A stretch of DNA of 22,001 bases from an uncultured Collinsella sp. (GCA_900540945.1 UQHQ01000031.1:1-22001), one strand, 5' to 3'; numbered from the stretch's first letter, positions 1-7,625 are shown. The notes: generated by a model not told the origin, from the sequence alone. A program made the numbers and translations.

Positions 1-831
1 GAGCCAGTCGAGCGGCTCGATAAGCTTGGCGCGACGGCCTCCGCGTTCGACCTCGGAGTACTTGAATTTTTTTGTGGACGATCTCAGCAGCTGGGACGGA
101 ATGGAGCGCCAGACCTTGCGCGCCGCCACGCCGCTGATCCCGTTTTCGGGGTCGGTCATATCGGCGGTATAGGTCTCGTCGATTTCGCGCTGCTCGACGC
201 GCGCATCCTCGATGGATAACGTCTTGCGATATGCGTTGACGGCGGCGGGCATGCCGCCCACGATCTGGTATCGATGAAACAGGCTGAGCGCGGCTTGGTG
301 CGCGGCGTAGGTCTCGAGCGTGCCGGCGTGGGTACGAATGGCATTGGCCATCTGCTCCTCGTCGAGCGCCCAGAGAAACTCCTCGAACGACATAGGATGC
401 ATGGTCTCTTGACGAACGCCGCTGGGAAAAGGCAACTTGCGCTTGCGCGTGGCGACGCCGAGCTGACTGCCGGTCGCGCATATGCGCCAGCCCGAACCCG
501 AAAAAAAGCGAAGCGAGTTGAGCGCCCGTTCGCAGAGCTGCACCTCATCAAACAGGATGAAGGCGGTTTCTTTGCGAATGGGGGTGCGTTTATAGTCTGA
601 GATTCGCGCCACGATGGCGTCAACGTCGTCGGTGGGACAGTCGAACAGCGGAGCGATCAGCTCAAGATCGGTCTGAAAGTCGAGTTTGACAAACGCATCG
701 CCGGCGATTCGTCTGCCGATTTCCTCGGCAACGTACGTTTTGCCTACGCGTCGCGCACCACGGATGAGGAGGGGGCGCGACGCGTCCTTTGTCGCCCATG
801 ATTCGATAACGGATTCGATTGATCTGCGCAT
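1..831 (-). CDS. AAA ATPase, COG1373 / AAA_14-DUF4143 type (3' end outside window)
   Basis: Read on the minus strand from the ATG at 831, the frame stays open for 277 codons to the window edge, so only the C-terminus is missing. Visible motifs are Walker A GARRVGKT (residues 25-32), a Walker B-like strand ending LFDEVQ (about 93-98), a sensor-like CATGSQ (about 118-123) and MSFEEFLWAL (about 146-155), a hallmark of this family. A GGAAAGG stretch upstream can serve as ribosome binding site. Members are predicted ATPases with a C-terminal DUF4143 domain. Their physiological role is mostly unknown and no substrate can be named. The leader carries three palindromes that may be operators. The family call is firm; function is not inferred. 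Confidence 0.88.
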   Translation of the reverse strand, partial: MRRSIESVIESWATKDASRPLLIRGARRVGKTYVAEEIGRRIAGDAFVKLDFQTDLELIAPLFDCPTDDVDAIVARISDYKRTPIRKETAFILFDEVQLCERALNSLRFFSGSGWRICATGSQLGVATRKRKLPFPSGVRQETMHPMSFEEFLWALDEEQMANAIRTHAGTLETYAAHQAALSLFHRYQIVGGMPAAVNAYRKTLSIEDARVEQREIDETYTADMTDPENGISGVAARKVWRSIPSQLLRSSTKKFKYSEVERGGRRAKLIEPLDWL

Positions 832-851
832 GGGGCCGCCTTTCCAATTTC

Positions 852-934
852 GTGTACTTCAGATACATAGTTTAGTACGATTTCATGTACTTGGAATACA
901 CGAAATAGTAGAAAAGTGTGTATCTCAAATACAC
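852..934. promoter_or_regulatory. Three 17-bp palindromes at exact 33-bp spacing (operator-like array)
   Basis: Sites at 852-868 (GTGTACTTCAGATACAT), 885-901 (ATGTACTTGGAATACAC) and 918-934 (GTGTATCTCAAATACAC) share the plan RTGTA-N7-TACAY. Their centres lie at 860, 893 and 926, so both steps are 33 bp, about three helical turns. They sit just upstream of the minus-strand AAA ATPase. An operator array for a dimeric regulator is the simplest reading. The regulator is not identifiable here. Confidence 0.6.
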
Positions 935-1026
935 GAAATTGCACTGCTGGAGCTTGCAGGCGGATAAACACTACTCGTATGGGACGGTTTTCACCGGTTG
1001 CTCGCCACCTTGGGCTATGTTCGCCC

Positions 1027-2280
1027 CTATGCCTGCATCCGGGGCTGTGCTGATTGACGACGGCGCTCCCAGCGAGCCAACTTAATCGTCACCAGCGTGA
1101 GCGCCCAGGCCACAAGCGAGAACACGGCACCGACCGCGCCTACATATGCAATGCCAACTCCGCTTACCACGGCGCCGCCCACTGCGGTGCCAAACGAGAT
1201 GCCGACGTTAAACGCCATGGGCTCAACCGAACTTGCGAGTACCATCGACTTGGGGTGGCGGCTGCGTGCCACATCCATAAAGTGTGTGATGCACGACACC
1301 GAGAACAGGTACATGAGCAGCGCCAAGCTAAAGACAAAGACCAGCGCGAGCGGCATGGTGCCGCCCAAAGCAAACAGCCCGAGTAACGCCGCAGCCTGCA
1401 GCACAAACGTCACAAGCAGCGCCTTCATGCCAAAGCGCGCATCGATCCACCCGCCCAGGATGTTCGAGATCAGGCAGAACACGCCGTAGGCCATGAGCGT
1501 GGTGCTGGCTTCGACCGTGCCCATGCCCAGCACCTGCTCAAGATAAGGCGTCACGTAGCCGTAGAACACATAGACCGAGCCCACGCCAAACAAGAAGATG
1601 AACATGCCGGTAATGATACTCGGCTCGCGTAGTAGCCCCGCCTGCTCGCGGAAGGTGGCGGGCTCATCGGTCTGCCCGGCGCGAGGCATAAACGCCACGA
1701 GCGCGCTGCAGATCAAAACGGCAAAGGTCAGCGTGCCGTACATGGCCACGTGCCAGTCGAGCGTGTCGGCCACAAACTTGCCAATCGAGGTTACAAAGAC
1801 CATTGCCACGGAAAACGCACCATATACCACCGAGATGGCAAGCGAAGTTTGCTGCGGGGACAGCAGCTCGGGGATGTACGTCACGCCCACGGCGAGCAGT
1901 GCGCCCGAGACGGAGCCCAGGATGATGCGCGAGATGAACAGCACCTGGAAGTTGGGCGCCAACGCCATGACCAGGTTGCCGAGCACAAAGACGATGCTGT
2001 AGCACACGAGCAGCTGGTAGCGGCGAAAACGCCCCGTGCTGAGCGCGAGCACCGGCGTCGAGATAGCGTAGATCAGTGCGAACACGCTAATAAGTTGGCC
2101 TGCGGTGGCAAGCGATACGCCGAGTTCCGTCGCCAAGTCACTTTCGATGCCGATGACCACGAACTCGGAGCAGCCGAGCGAAAAGCCTAACAACACGAGC
2201 AGCGCCAGGCAGAGCTTGGTGCGCGCGGGGGAGAGCGCGGCGGCGGTTGACTTACTTTTTGGCGTGGTTGCGGCGGTCAA
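1027..2280 (-). CDS. MFS transporter, DHA1 efflux type
   Basis: The protein has about 12 hydrophobic membrane segments and a motif-A-like loop (STGRFRRYQLL) between the second and third, as in drug, sugar or arabinose efflux members of the major facilitator superfamily. It should export a small molecule by proton antiport; the substrate cannot be told. The longest frame opens at 2391, but its first 37 residues run through an inverted repeat and look noncoding. I prefer the TTG at 2280, preceded by GGAGTGA at good spacing, giving 417 residues; a GTG at 2289 is an alternative. The gene stands alone and is divergent from the gene at 2540. No T-rich terminator is visible after its stop at 1027. 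Confidence 0.85.
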   Translation of the reverse strand: MTAATTPKSKSTAAALSPARTKLCLALLVLLGFSLGCSEFVVIGIESDLATELGVSLATAGQLISVFALIYAISTPVLALSTGRFRRYQLLVCYSIVFVLGNLVMALAPNFQVLFISRIILGSVSGALLAVGVTYIPELLSPQQTSLAISVVYGAFSVAMVFVTSIGKFVADTLDWHVAMYGTLTFAVLICSALVAFMPRAGQTDEPATFREQAGLLREPSIITGMFIFLFGVGSVYVFYGYVTPYLEQVLGMGTVEASTTLMAYGVFCLISNILGGWIDARFGMKALLVTFVLQAAALLGLFALGGTMPLALVFVFSLALLMYLFSVSCITHFMDVARSRHPKSMVLASSVEPMAFNVGISFGTAVGGAVVSGVGIAYVGAVGAVFSLVAWALTLVTIKLARWERRRQSAQPRMQA

Positions 2281-2337
2281 GGTTGTCACTCCAATGTCGC
2301 GTGAATAAGCGGGATTCAATCCCTGCAACTCTAACAG

Positions 2338-2370
2338 AATGTGACAAAGGGACAGTCTCTTTGTCACATT
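2338..2370. repeat. Dispersed repeat family 1, copy A (perfect inverted repeat)
   Basis: The arms AATGTGACAAAG and CTTTGTCACATT are perfect 12-bp complements around a 9-nt centre. Related sequence recurs at 9102-9124 and, inverted, at 19591-19618, so this is a dispersed repeat rather than a private operator. It lies 58-90 bp upstream of the MFS start and could also affect its expression. Confidence 0.7.
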
Positions 2371-2389
2371 CGCGGCGTGGCTGCCGCCC

Positions 2390-2454
2390 AAACCGTCACA
2401 ACATTCGATGAAAATCTCGAAAACGAGGAAAAGCGTCGAATGTTGTGATGGTTT
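2390..2454. repeat. Long inverted repeat with nested inner hairpin
   Basis: Arms 2390-2408 and 2436-2454 are 19 bp long with one mismatch that becomes a G-U pair in RNA. The core TCACAACATTCGA / TCGAATGTTGTGA is perfect. The 27-nt centre carries a second stem, CTCG-aaaa-CGAG (2416-2427). It sits in the divergent gap between the MFS gene and the gene at 2540, where neither gene needs a terminator, so a mobile repeat or regulatory structure is more likely. Confidence 0.6.
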
Positions 2455-2539
2455 TCCTATCTGTGCCGGCGAGCCGCCGTGCCGTCTGGGGGTATAAGGC
2501 TAGCAAGCGTTTATTTGCGAGGCCTAAGGGGCGCCCCGT

Positions 2540-3409
2540 ATGGATATCGATAACTTTGAATGGTGGTATAGCGAGGGTGAGGCTCCGGACGAGGAGTGGG
2601 ACGAGCCCATGCCGCGTGACGTGTCGAGCGACGAGGACGAGACCGGCAACGACGTCGCCGCCGATTCGGACGCCGCCCTCGACCCCGTCGAGCCCCTGAC
2701 CTTCGAACAAGCCTGGGCCCAGGCCGAGGCAGACGAGGCCAAGGCCGACGCTACGGCCACGCTCGGCGAGCCAGCCGACATGTCGATCTCGCCGGCAAAG
2801 ACCCCGCAGCCGCGCCACACTATCGATCCCGACAGCACGGCATCCTTCAGTATTCTCGACGTGCCCTCGCAGGGTGCCCAGGCGCCCGCGCCCACACGCC
2901 GCCCCAATCTGTCTCGCGAGGAAGATGCAGGACGTCGCTCGCCGCTCGGCCCCATCCTTATCGCCTTTATGGCCGGCGTTATCGCATGCTCGGTAATTGG
3001 AAACGTCTGGAGCCATGTCGAGCAGCAGCGAAAAGACGCCGCCAAGGTCGAGATGTCTGTCGAGCAATCGCTCGGCCGCACGCGCTCGGTACATGTGTCG
3101 GTCGAGGTCAAGGACGGCGCGACGTGGGACACCGCGCGCGGCGACAGCCAAATGCTCATTCGCATCGTGGGGCGCACGCTCAAAGGGCAGACGATTGACG
3201 AGTATCAATACGTCAATTCCGCTGGTGACGGCATCGAACTTAAGCCCGGCGACTACGAGCTCACCGTCGATGAACCGCCCGTCGCCACCGACGGCACGCG
3301 CTTCCGCGCCTCAAAGCGCATGGTCCCCGTGAGCTTTAACTCACAGGCGCCCGACACGGTCGACACCACACCGCAGGGCGGGTTCGACCTTTACGTGGAT
3401 ACCCAGTAG
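2540..3409 (+). CDS. Hypothetical single-pass membrane protein with acidic N-terminal tail
   Basis: This 289-residue protein matches no family I recognise. Residues 1-75 are very acidic (many Asp and Glu) and low in complexity. A basic stretch (RRPNLSREEDAGRR, about 120-133) precedes one membrane segment at about 135-157. The C-terminal 130 residues look like a small beta-rich extracytoplasmic domain (VHVSVEVKDG, GDYELTVDEPP). By the positive-inside rule the acidic tail is cytoplasmic. The start ATG follows AAGGGG at fair spacing. It may be co-transcribed with the epimerase 113 bp downstream, but a small hairpin lies between them. A cell-envelope role is possible and unproven. Confidence 0.75.
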   Translation: MDIDNFEWWYSEGEAPDEEWDEPMPRDVSSDEDETGNDVAADSDAALDPVEPLTFEQAWAQAEADEAKADATATLGEPADMSISPAKTPQPRHTIDPDSTASFSILDVPSQGAQAPAPTRRPNLSREEDAGRRSPLGPILIAFMAGVIACSVIGNVWSHVEQQRKDAAKVEMSVEQSLGRTRSVHVSVEVKDGATWDTARGDSQMLIRIVGRTLKGQTIDEYQYVNSAGDGIELKPGDYELTVDEPPVATDGTRFRASKRMVPVSFNSQAPDTVDTTPQGGFDLYVDTQ

Positions 3410-3522
3410 GAGCTCGCCGCTCATTCCGCTATGGCTACTCAATAATCGCCTGCCGCCCCGTTCCGCCGCCAAGAGTGGGACAATAGCCCTCGACACTATT
3501 GTTTACTTTTGGAGGAAGTAGC
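3410..3522. other. Intergenic gap with small inverted repeat before the epimerase
   Basis: ACAATAG (3480-3486) and CTATTGT (3496-3502) form a 7-bp inverted repeat with a 9-nt centre, followed by the T-rich TTACTTTT just before the GGAGG of the next gene. It could be a weak terminator for the upstream gene or a leader hairpin. No convincing -35/-10 pair was found. Confidence 0.35.
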
Positions 3523-4416
3523 ATGTCTACCGTCACTACCATCAAGCGCGGCGGTCTCACCGCGGCCATCGATTCCATGGGCGCCCAGCTCACGAGCCTT
3601 GCCCTCAACGGCAACGAGTATCTGTGGCAGGGCGACCCCGCCTTTTGGGGCAAGCATGCGCCCATCCTGTTCCCCATTGTGGGCTCGCTGCGCAACAACA
3701 CGGCAACGTCTGCGGCTGGCACCTGCGAGATGCCGCGCCACGGCCTCGCGCGCATCGTCGAGCACAAGCTGGTCGAGGTTTCGGAGGACGGCTCCTCGGT
3801 AACGTACGAGATCACCGACACGCCCGAGTCGCTCAAGGCGTTCCCGTTCCACTTTAAGCTCAACATGACCTATGCCTTGACCGGCGACGCCACCCTCACG
3901 CAGACCTTTGCCGTCACCAACACCGGCGACGTGGACCTGCCGTTCTCGGTGGGCGGCCACCCCGCGTTTAACGTACCGGCTCCCGGTGCCGAGGACGAGG
4001 CATTCGAGGATTACGAGCTGGCGTTTACCGAGGCTTGGACCAATGAGGCTCCCATCATCACGCCCGACGGTCTTATGACGTTCGAGGGTAGCTACAAGGC
4101 TCCCGATAACTCGGACGTGCTGCCCATCACGCACCGCAGCTTCGATAACGATGCCATCATGTTCACCGATACCCCGGGCTCCACGCTCACGCTGCGCGGC
4201 CGCAAGTCGGGCCACGGCGTCAAGATCGACTTTGAGGGCTTTAAGTACATCGGCGTGTGGTCTGCCGCCAACGACGCCCCGTTTGTGGCGCTCGAGCCCT
4301 GGACCGGTCATACCACCACGGACACCGAGGACGACGTCTTTGAGCACAAGGCCAACACCATTACGCTGGCGCCGGGCGAGACGGACGTCCGCAGCTTTAG
4401 CGTCACTTTGCTCTAG
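3523..4416 (+). CDS. Aldose 1-epimerase family protein, LacX-like
   Basis: This 297-residue cytoplasmic protein belongs to the galactose mutarotase-like superfamily (COG2017), LacX branch. It should interconvert alpha and beta anomers of an aldose or sugar phosphate. Visible signatures are the N-terminal WQGDPAFWGKHAPILFP block (about 35-51), RHGLAR (72-77), GGHPAFN with the presumed catalytic His146, and LEPWTG with the presumed catalytic Glu258. The length is normal. The start at 3523 is chosen over a TTG 24 bp upstream because GGAGG (3511-3515) sits at ideal distance. No sugar operon adjoins it, so its substrate is unknown. Two hairpins follow the stop. Confidence 0.9.
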   Translation: MSTVTTIKRGGLTAAIDSMGAQLTSLALNGNEYLWQGDPAFWGKHAPILFPIVGSLRNNTATSAAGTCEMPRHGLARIVEHKLVEVSEDGSSVTYEITDTPESLKAFPFHFKLNMTYALTGDATLTQTFAVTNTGDVDLPFSVGGHPAFNVPAPGAEDEAFEDYELAFTEAWTNEAPIITPDGLMTFEGSYKAPDNSDVLPITHRSFDNDAIMFTDTPGSTLTLRGRKSGHGVKIDFEGFKYIGVWSAANDAPFVALEPWTGHTTTDTEDDVFEHKANTITLAPGETDVRSFSVTLL

Positions 4417-4421
4417 AGGTT

Positions 4422-4443
4422 CCGCCGTTCTGACGAACGGCGG
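4422..4443 (+). terminator. Stop-proximal perfect hairpin without T-tract
   Basis: CCGCCGTTC-TGAC-GAACGGCGG is a perfect 9-bp stem with a 4-nt loop, starting five bases after the epimerase stop. No T run follows, so it may protect the 3' end or act with a factor. It is followed by TCGACGCTGC (4449-4458), also present after the matching hairpin behind prfA. Confidence 0.5.
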
Positions 4444-4487
4444 GCCGGTCGACGCTGCGCGCCACCCAGAGCGACAATTTGTCATTC

Positions 4488-4529
4488 AAAAGGCAAGGTA
4501 TGACCAGAAGGTCTATGCCTTGCCTTTTT
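4488..4529 (+). terminator. Rho-independent terminator after the epimerase gene
   Basis: AAAAGGCAAGG pairs with CCTTGCCTTTT over 11 bp. After an internal loop a GACC/GGTC stem closes an AGAA loop, and five T residues end the element. The A-run on the left arm could let it work in both directions. Confidence 0.75.
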
Positions 4530-4535
4530 CATGCC

Positions 4536-4591
4536 TAGTCGTTGGGGACGTTCTTGTTTGACTAGTCGTTTAAGAACGTCTCCAACGACTA
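4536..4591. repeat. Dispersed repeat family 2, paired REP-like element
   Basis: Arms TAGTCGTTGGGGACGTTCTT (4536-4555) and its complement at 4572-4591 differ at one base. The element reads as two inverted units that meet at GACTAGTC. A single unit recurs at 21054-21083. The architecture resembles bacterial BIME/REP repeats. Confidence 0.7.
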
Positions 4592-4709
4592 CCAATCGTT
4601 TTCAGTTCGTAAACTTGCATATATGCATTTATATATGCATTTGCTGGAGGTAGCGCTGAGCGGTATCCTGTTAAGTCGTCAGCATACGATTCAACAGGGA
4701 AGGCAGATT
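4592..4709 (+). promoter_or_regulatory. AT-rich leader of the ABC transporter operon
   Basis: The region contains the palindrome TGCATATATGCA (4616-4627) and two copies of ATATGCATTT (4621-4630 and 4633-4642) at a 12-bp period. TATATA at 4630-4635 is a possible -10 box but lacks a good -35. This AT-rich patch is the likely promoter or operator of the operon. No known riboswitch was recognised. Confidence 0.35.
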
Positions 4710-5636
4710 ATGCATTCTCCCCAACAGCGCGGCATGCAGGCCCAGCCGATATGCAGCCGTCGCATCTTTTTGGGTAGCGCTCTCGCTGCGAGCGCTACCG
4801 TTGTCGCCGGCGCACTTGCCGGTTGCCAGCGCCCCTCCACGCTGGAAGTAGTTCAGCCCACGACGGGTGGCGGTCGCGACGACCTGTCCGATTCCGTTAT
4901 CGGCAAGGATAAGATCCGCATTGGCATGGAGGCGGCCTACGCCCCGTACAACTGGCAGGTCTCCGAAGCCAGCGAGTACACCATCCCCATCGATAACGTG
5001 CAGGGCGCCTATGCCGACGGCTACGACGTGCAGATCGCCAAGATCGTCTGCAAGGCCCTCGGCGGCGAGCCCGTTGCCGTCAAACAGAGCTTCTCGGGCC
5101 TTATCGACTCGCTCAACAACGGCCAGATCGACCTCATCATCGCCGGTATGAGCGCCACGCCCGAGCGCGAGGAGTCCGTCGGCTTTTCCGACCCGTACTT
5201 TATCGGTTACTTTGGCCTGTTCGTAAAAGAGGGCTCGCCCTACCAGAATGCGACCAAGCTTAGCGACTTTAGCGGTGCCACGGTACTCGGCCAAAAGGAC
5301 ACCATGCTCGATACCGTCATCGACGAGATTCCGGGCGTTGTCCACAAGAACCCGGTCGATTCGGTCCCCACGGTGTTTTCGAACCTGCTGCAGGGCACCT
5401 GCGACGCCGTGACCTACAACACTGAGAACGAGAAGGGCTATATGGCCCAAAACCCGGGTATCGTGCCGATTCAATTTGCCGAGGGCGAGGGCTTTAAGCA
5501 GGAGGTCACGGCAAACGTCGGCTGCCGCAAGGGCTCGGACAAGCTGCTTAAGCTCATCGACAAGGCACTCAAGGGCATTAGCCAAGAGGAGCGCGACCAA
5601 ATGTGGGACGCGTGCCTCGACCGTCAGCCGGCATAG
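4710..5636 (+). CDS. Amino-acid ABC transporter substrate-binding lipoprotein
   Basis: This 308-residue protein captures a polar or charged amino acid outside the membrane and passes it to the permease encoded next. The N-terminus has a twin-arginine motif SRRIFLG (16-22), a hydrophobic stretch and a lipobox LAGC with Cys39 as lipid anchor, so it looks like a Tat-exported lipoprotein. Family 3 solute-binding features follow: IRIGMEAAYAPYNW, then GYDVQIAKIV, IDLIIAGMSATPERE and SVGFSDPYF. The frame extends upstream to 4623, but the ATG at 4710 has a GGGAAGG site and gives a proper signal peptide. It is the first gene of a three-gene operon, with 9 bp to the next. Exact substrate unknown. Confidence 0.9.
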   Translation: MHSPQQRGMQAQPICSRRIFLGSALAASATVVAGALAGCQRPSTLEVVQPTTGGGRDDLSDSVIGKDKIRIGMEAAYAPYNWQVSEASEYTIPIDNVQGAYADGYDVQIAKIVCKALGGEPVAVKQSFSGLIDSLNNGQIDLIIAGMSATPEREESVGFSDPYFIGYFGLFVKEGSPYQNATKLSDFSGATVLGQKDTMLDTVIDEIPGVVHKNPVDSVPTVFSNLLQGTCDAVTYNTENEKGYMAQNPGIVPIQFAEGEGFKQEVTANVGCRKGSDKLLKLIDKALKGISQEERDQMWDACLDRQPA

Positions 5637-5645
5637 GGAGGCAGC

Positions 5646-6794
5646 ATGAAAACCATCAATCGCCTGGCCTCCTTTATCAAGGCCGACCACCGTTATGTAT
5701 ACCTGGGCACGAGCGTCATCGCGGCGCTCGGCCTGGCGTTTAGCCAGCGCAACCCCACGCCGCTGAGCTTCTTGGCCCCCACGGGCGTGTTCCAAGATTG
5801 CCTTTGGGCGATCCTGTGGGCGTGGCTCGTCGTGTCGGCGGCGGCGCTGGTCACCAAGCTTATGCACTGGAGCGACTATCGCGAAAAGTCGCCGCTCGCA
5901 TCCGAGCGTTTCCGTCGTGGAGCACGCCTGGGCAGCTACGTCGTGGTCGCCATCGCGGCGATCTTTTTCGTGGACCGCTGCGTCATGTCATTTATCGACC
6001 TGGTACAGGTGAGCATTGTCTCGGATTCCAACCCCAGCGACTTTTTGTCGAGCCTGGTCTACATGACCTACAAGAGCGGGGACTTCTTTATCCGCGGTAT
6101 CGAGATCACCATCGCGCTTGCCACCTTCGGCACTGTCATCGCATTCTTCCTGGCACTGCTCTTTGTGTTCCTGCGTATTCAGACCTTCGATCGCGTGGAC
6201 AACGACCTGGTGCGCTTCTTTAAGAGTATCGGCCGCGGCTTTGCGACCGTCTACTCCACCATCGTACGCGGCACGCCCATGATGGTGCAGGGCCTGCTCA
6301 TCTACTACGCGGGCTTTACCGTTCTGCGCGGCATGGGCTTCGAGACGGCGCAGGCCAACCAGATTTGGAGTACCTTCACCGCCGGCCTTGTCACCATCTC
6401 GCTCAACTCCACCGCCTACATGATGGAGGTCCTGCGCGGCGGCATCGAATCCATCGATCCCGGCCAGGCCGAGGCAGCGCGCTCGCTGGGTCTTTCGCAG
6501 TGGCAGGCTATGCGCAAGGTCGTGTTCCCCCAGGGCATTAAAAACGCTATTCCGGCACTCACCAACGAGCTCATCATCAACATCAAGGATTCGTCGGTGC
6601 TCTCGGTCATCGGCGTGTTCGACCTTATGTACGCTACTACCACGGTCGCCGGCGTGTACTACCGCCAGATGGAGGTCTACTGCGTGGCGCTCGTGGTCTA
6701 CCTGATCCTGACGCTTGTGGCGAGCCGCCTGCTCGAGGCCTTTGGCAAAAAGCTCGGCGCCGAGGCCCCGGCTACGTTGCCCAGCTCCAACTAG
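5646..6794 (+). CDS. Amino-acid ABC transporter permease
   Basis: This 382-residue inner-membrane protein is of the HisM/GlnP type. The canonical permease core begins near residue 145 (FIRGIEITIALATFG), contains RGTPMMVQGLLIYY, and has the EAA loop EAARSLGLSQWQAMRKVVFPQ that docks the ATPase. NIKDSSVLSVIG is typical of polar amino-acid permeases. The first 140 residues are an extension with about three further hydrophobic segments, not found in compact members of about 220 residues. The start ATG follows GGGAGG at good distance. With a single permease gene it probably works as a homodimer. Confidence 0.92.
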   Translation: MKTINRLASFIKADHRYVYLGTSVIAALGLAFSQRNPTPLSFLAPTGVFQDCLWAILWAWLVVSAAALVTKLMHWSDYREKSPLASERFRRGARLGSYVVVAIAAIFFVDRCVMSFIDLVQVSIVSDSNPSDFLSSLVYMTYKSGDFFIRGIEITIALATFGTVIAFFLALLFVFLRIQTFDRVDNDLVRFFKSIGRGFATVYSTIVRGTPMMVQGLLIYYAGFTVLRGMGFETAQANQIWSTFTAGLVTISLNSTAYMMEVLRGGIESIDPGQAEAARSLGLSQWQAMRKVVFPQGIKNAIPALTNELIINIKDSSVLSVIGVFDLMYATTTVAGVYYRQMEVYCVALVVYLILTLVASRLLEAFGKKLGAEAPATLPSSN

Positions 6795-6816
6795 GCTCAA
6801 GACGAGGAGAATCATC

Positions 6817-7602
6817 ATGGCAGATACCGCCACTACCGGCGTTGCGGCCGCCGCGCAAATCCAAGAGCCGCTCATCCGCGTCGAGGGCCTGCGCAAGAGC
6901 TTCGGCTCGCTCGAGGTGCTCAAGGGCATCGACCTGTCCGTCAATCCCGGCGAGGTCGTCACCATCATCGGCGCCTCGGGCTCGGGCAAGTCGACCTTCC
7001 TGCGCTGCCTCAACCTGCTCGAGACCCCGGACGCGGGCTACATCTGGTTCCACGGCCAGGACCTCACGGCCGAGCGCTGCAACATCAACAAGCTGCGTGA
7101 GGACATCGGCATGGTGTTCCAGGGTTTTAACCTGTTCAACAACATGGACGTGCTCGACAACTGCACGCTCGCGCCCGTCACGCTCAAAAAGATGAGCAAG
7201 GCCGAGGCCGAGAAGGTCGCGATGGAGCATCTGACCAGCGTGGGACTCGAAAAGTTCGCGCACGCCGCCGTGGGCCGCCTGTCCGGTGGTCAAAAGCAGC
7301 GCGTGGCCATCGCTCGTGCCCTGTGCATGAATCCGCAGATCATGCTGTTCGACGAGCCGACCTCCGCGCTCGACCCCGAGATCGTGGGAGAGGTGCTCGA
7401 GGTCATGCGCAAGCTCGCGGCCGACGGCATGACCATGGTGGTCGTCACACACGAGATGGCCTTTGCCCGCACGGTGTCCGACCGCGTGGTCTTTATGGAC
7501 AAGGGCGTAGTGCTCGAGGATGCCGCGCCGGCCGAGCTCTTCGGCAACCCCAAACACCAACGTACCCGCGAGTTCCTCTCGCGTTATCTCGAGGACAAGT
7601 AA
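6817..7602 (+). CDS. Amino-acid ABC transporter ATP-binding protein
   Basis: This 261-residue GlnQ/HisP-type ATPase powers uptake by the preceding permease. All ABC motifs are present: Walker A GASGSGKST (52-60), Q-loop Q102 in FQGFNLF, signature LSGGQ (155-159), Walker B MLFDE (176-180) and H-loop His212. The frame is open 34 codons further upstream, inside the permease gene, but the ATG at 6817 has GAGGAGA in front and yields the usual length. It starts 22 bp after the permease stop, and the operon closes with the hairpin at 7626. Confidence 0.95.
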   Translation: MADTATTGVAAAAQIQEPLIRVEGLRKSFGSLEVLKGIDLSVNPGEVVTIIGASGSGKSTFLRCLNLLETPDAGYIWFHGQDLTAERCNINKLREDIGMVFQGFNLFNNMDVLDNCTLAPVTLKKMSKAEAEKVAMEHLTSVGLEKFAHAAVGRLSGGQKQRVAIARALCMNPQIMLFDEPTSALDPEIVGEVLEVMRKLAADGMTMVVVTHEMAFARTVSDRVVFMDKGVVLEDAAPAELFGNPKHQRTREFLSRYLEDK

Positions 7603-7625
7603 CCGACCGCAAACGCTTATGTAGC

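Noticed and set aside
156..623. 155-codon minus-strand frame and 108-codon plus-strand frame near the left edge
   Set aside because: Both overlap the AAA ATPase frame, which carries Walker A and B motifs and stays open to the window edge.
852..934. Short CRISPR-like array (three repeats, regular spacing)
   Set aside because: The 33-bp period is too short for repeat plus spacer, the units are imperfect palindromes and no cas gene is near. An operator array fits better.
2528..2537. GGGGCGCCCC palindrome over the ribosome binding site of the gene at 2540
   Set aside because: It leaves too few bases for a loop, so a stable hairpin hiding the site is unlikely.
2396..3208. Minus-strand 270-codon frame opposite the membrane protein
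   Set aside because: Its composition is Arg-rich and unlike a folded protein. The plus-strand frame has a membrane segment, a sensible start and a binding site.
4592..4709. Riboswitch or T-box in the ABC operon leader
   Set aside because: No conserved riboswitch core or T-box sequence was recognised; only short AT-rich repeats are seen.
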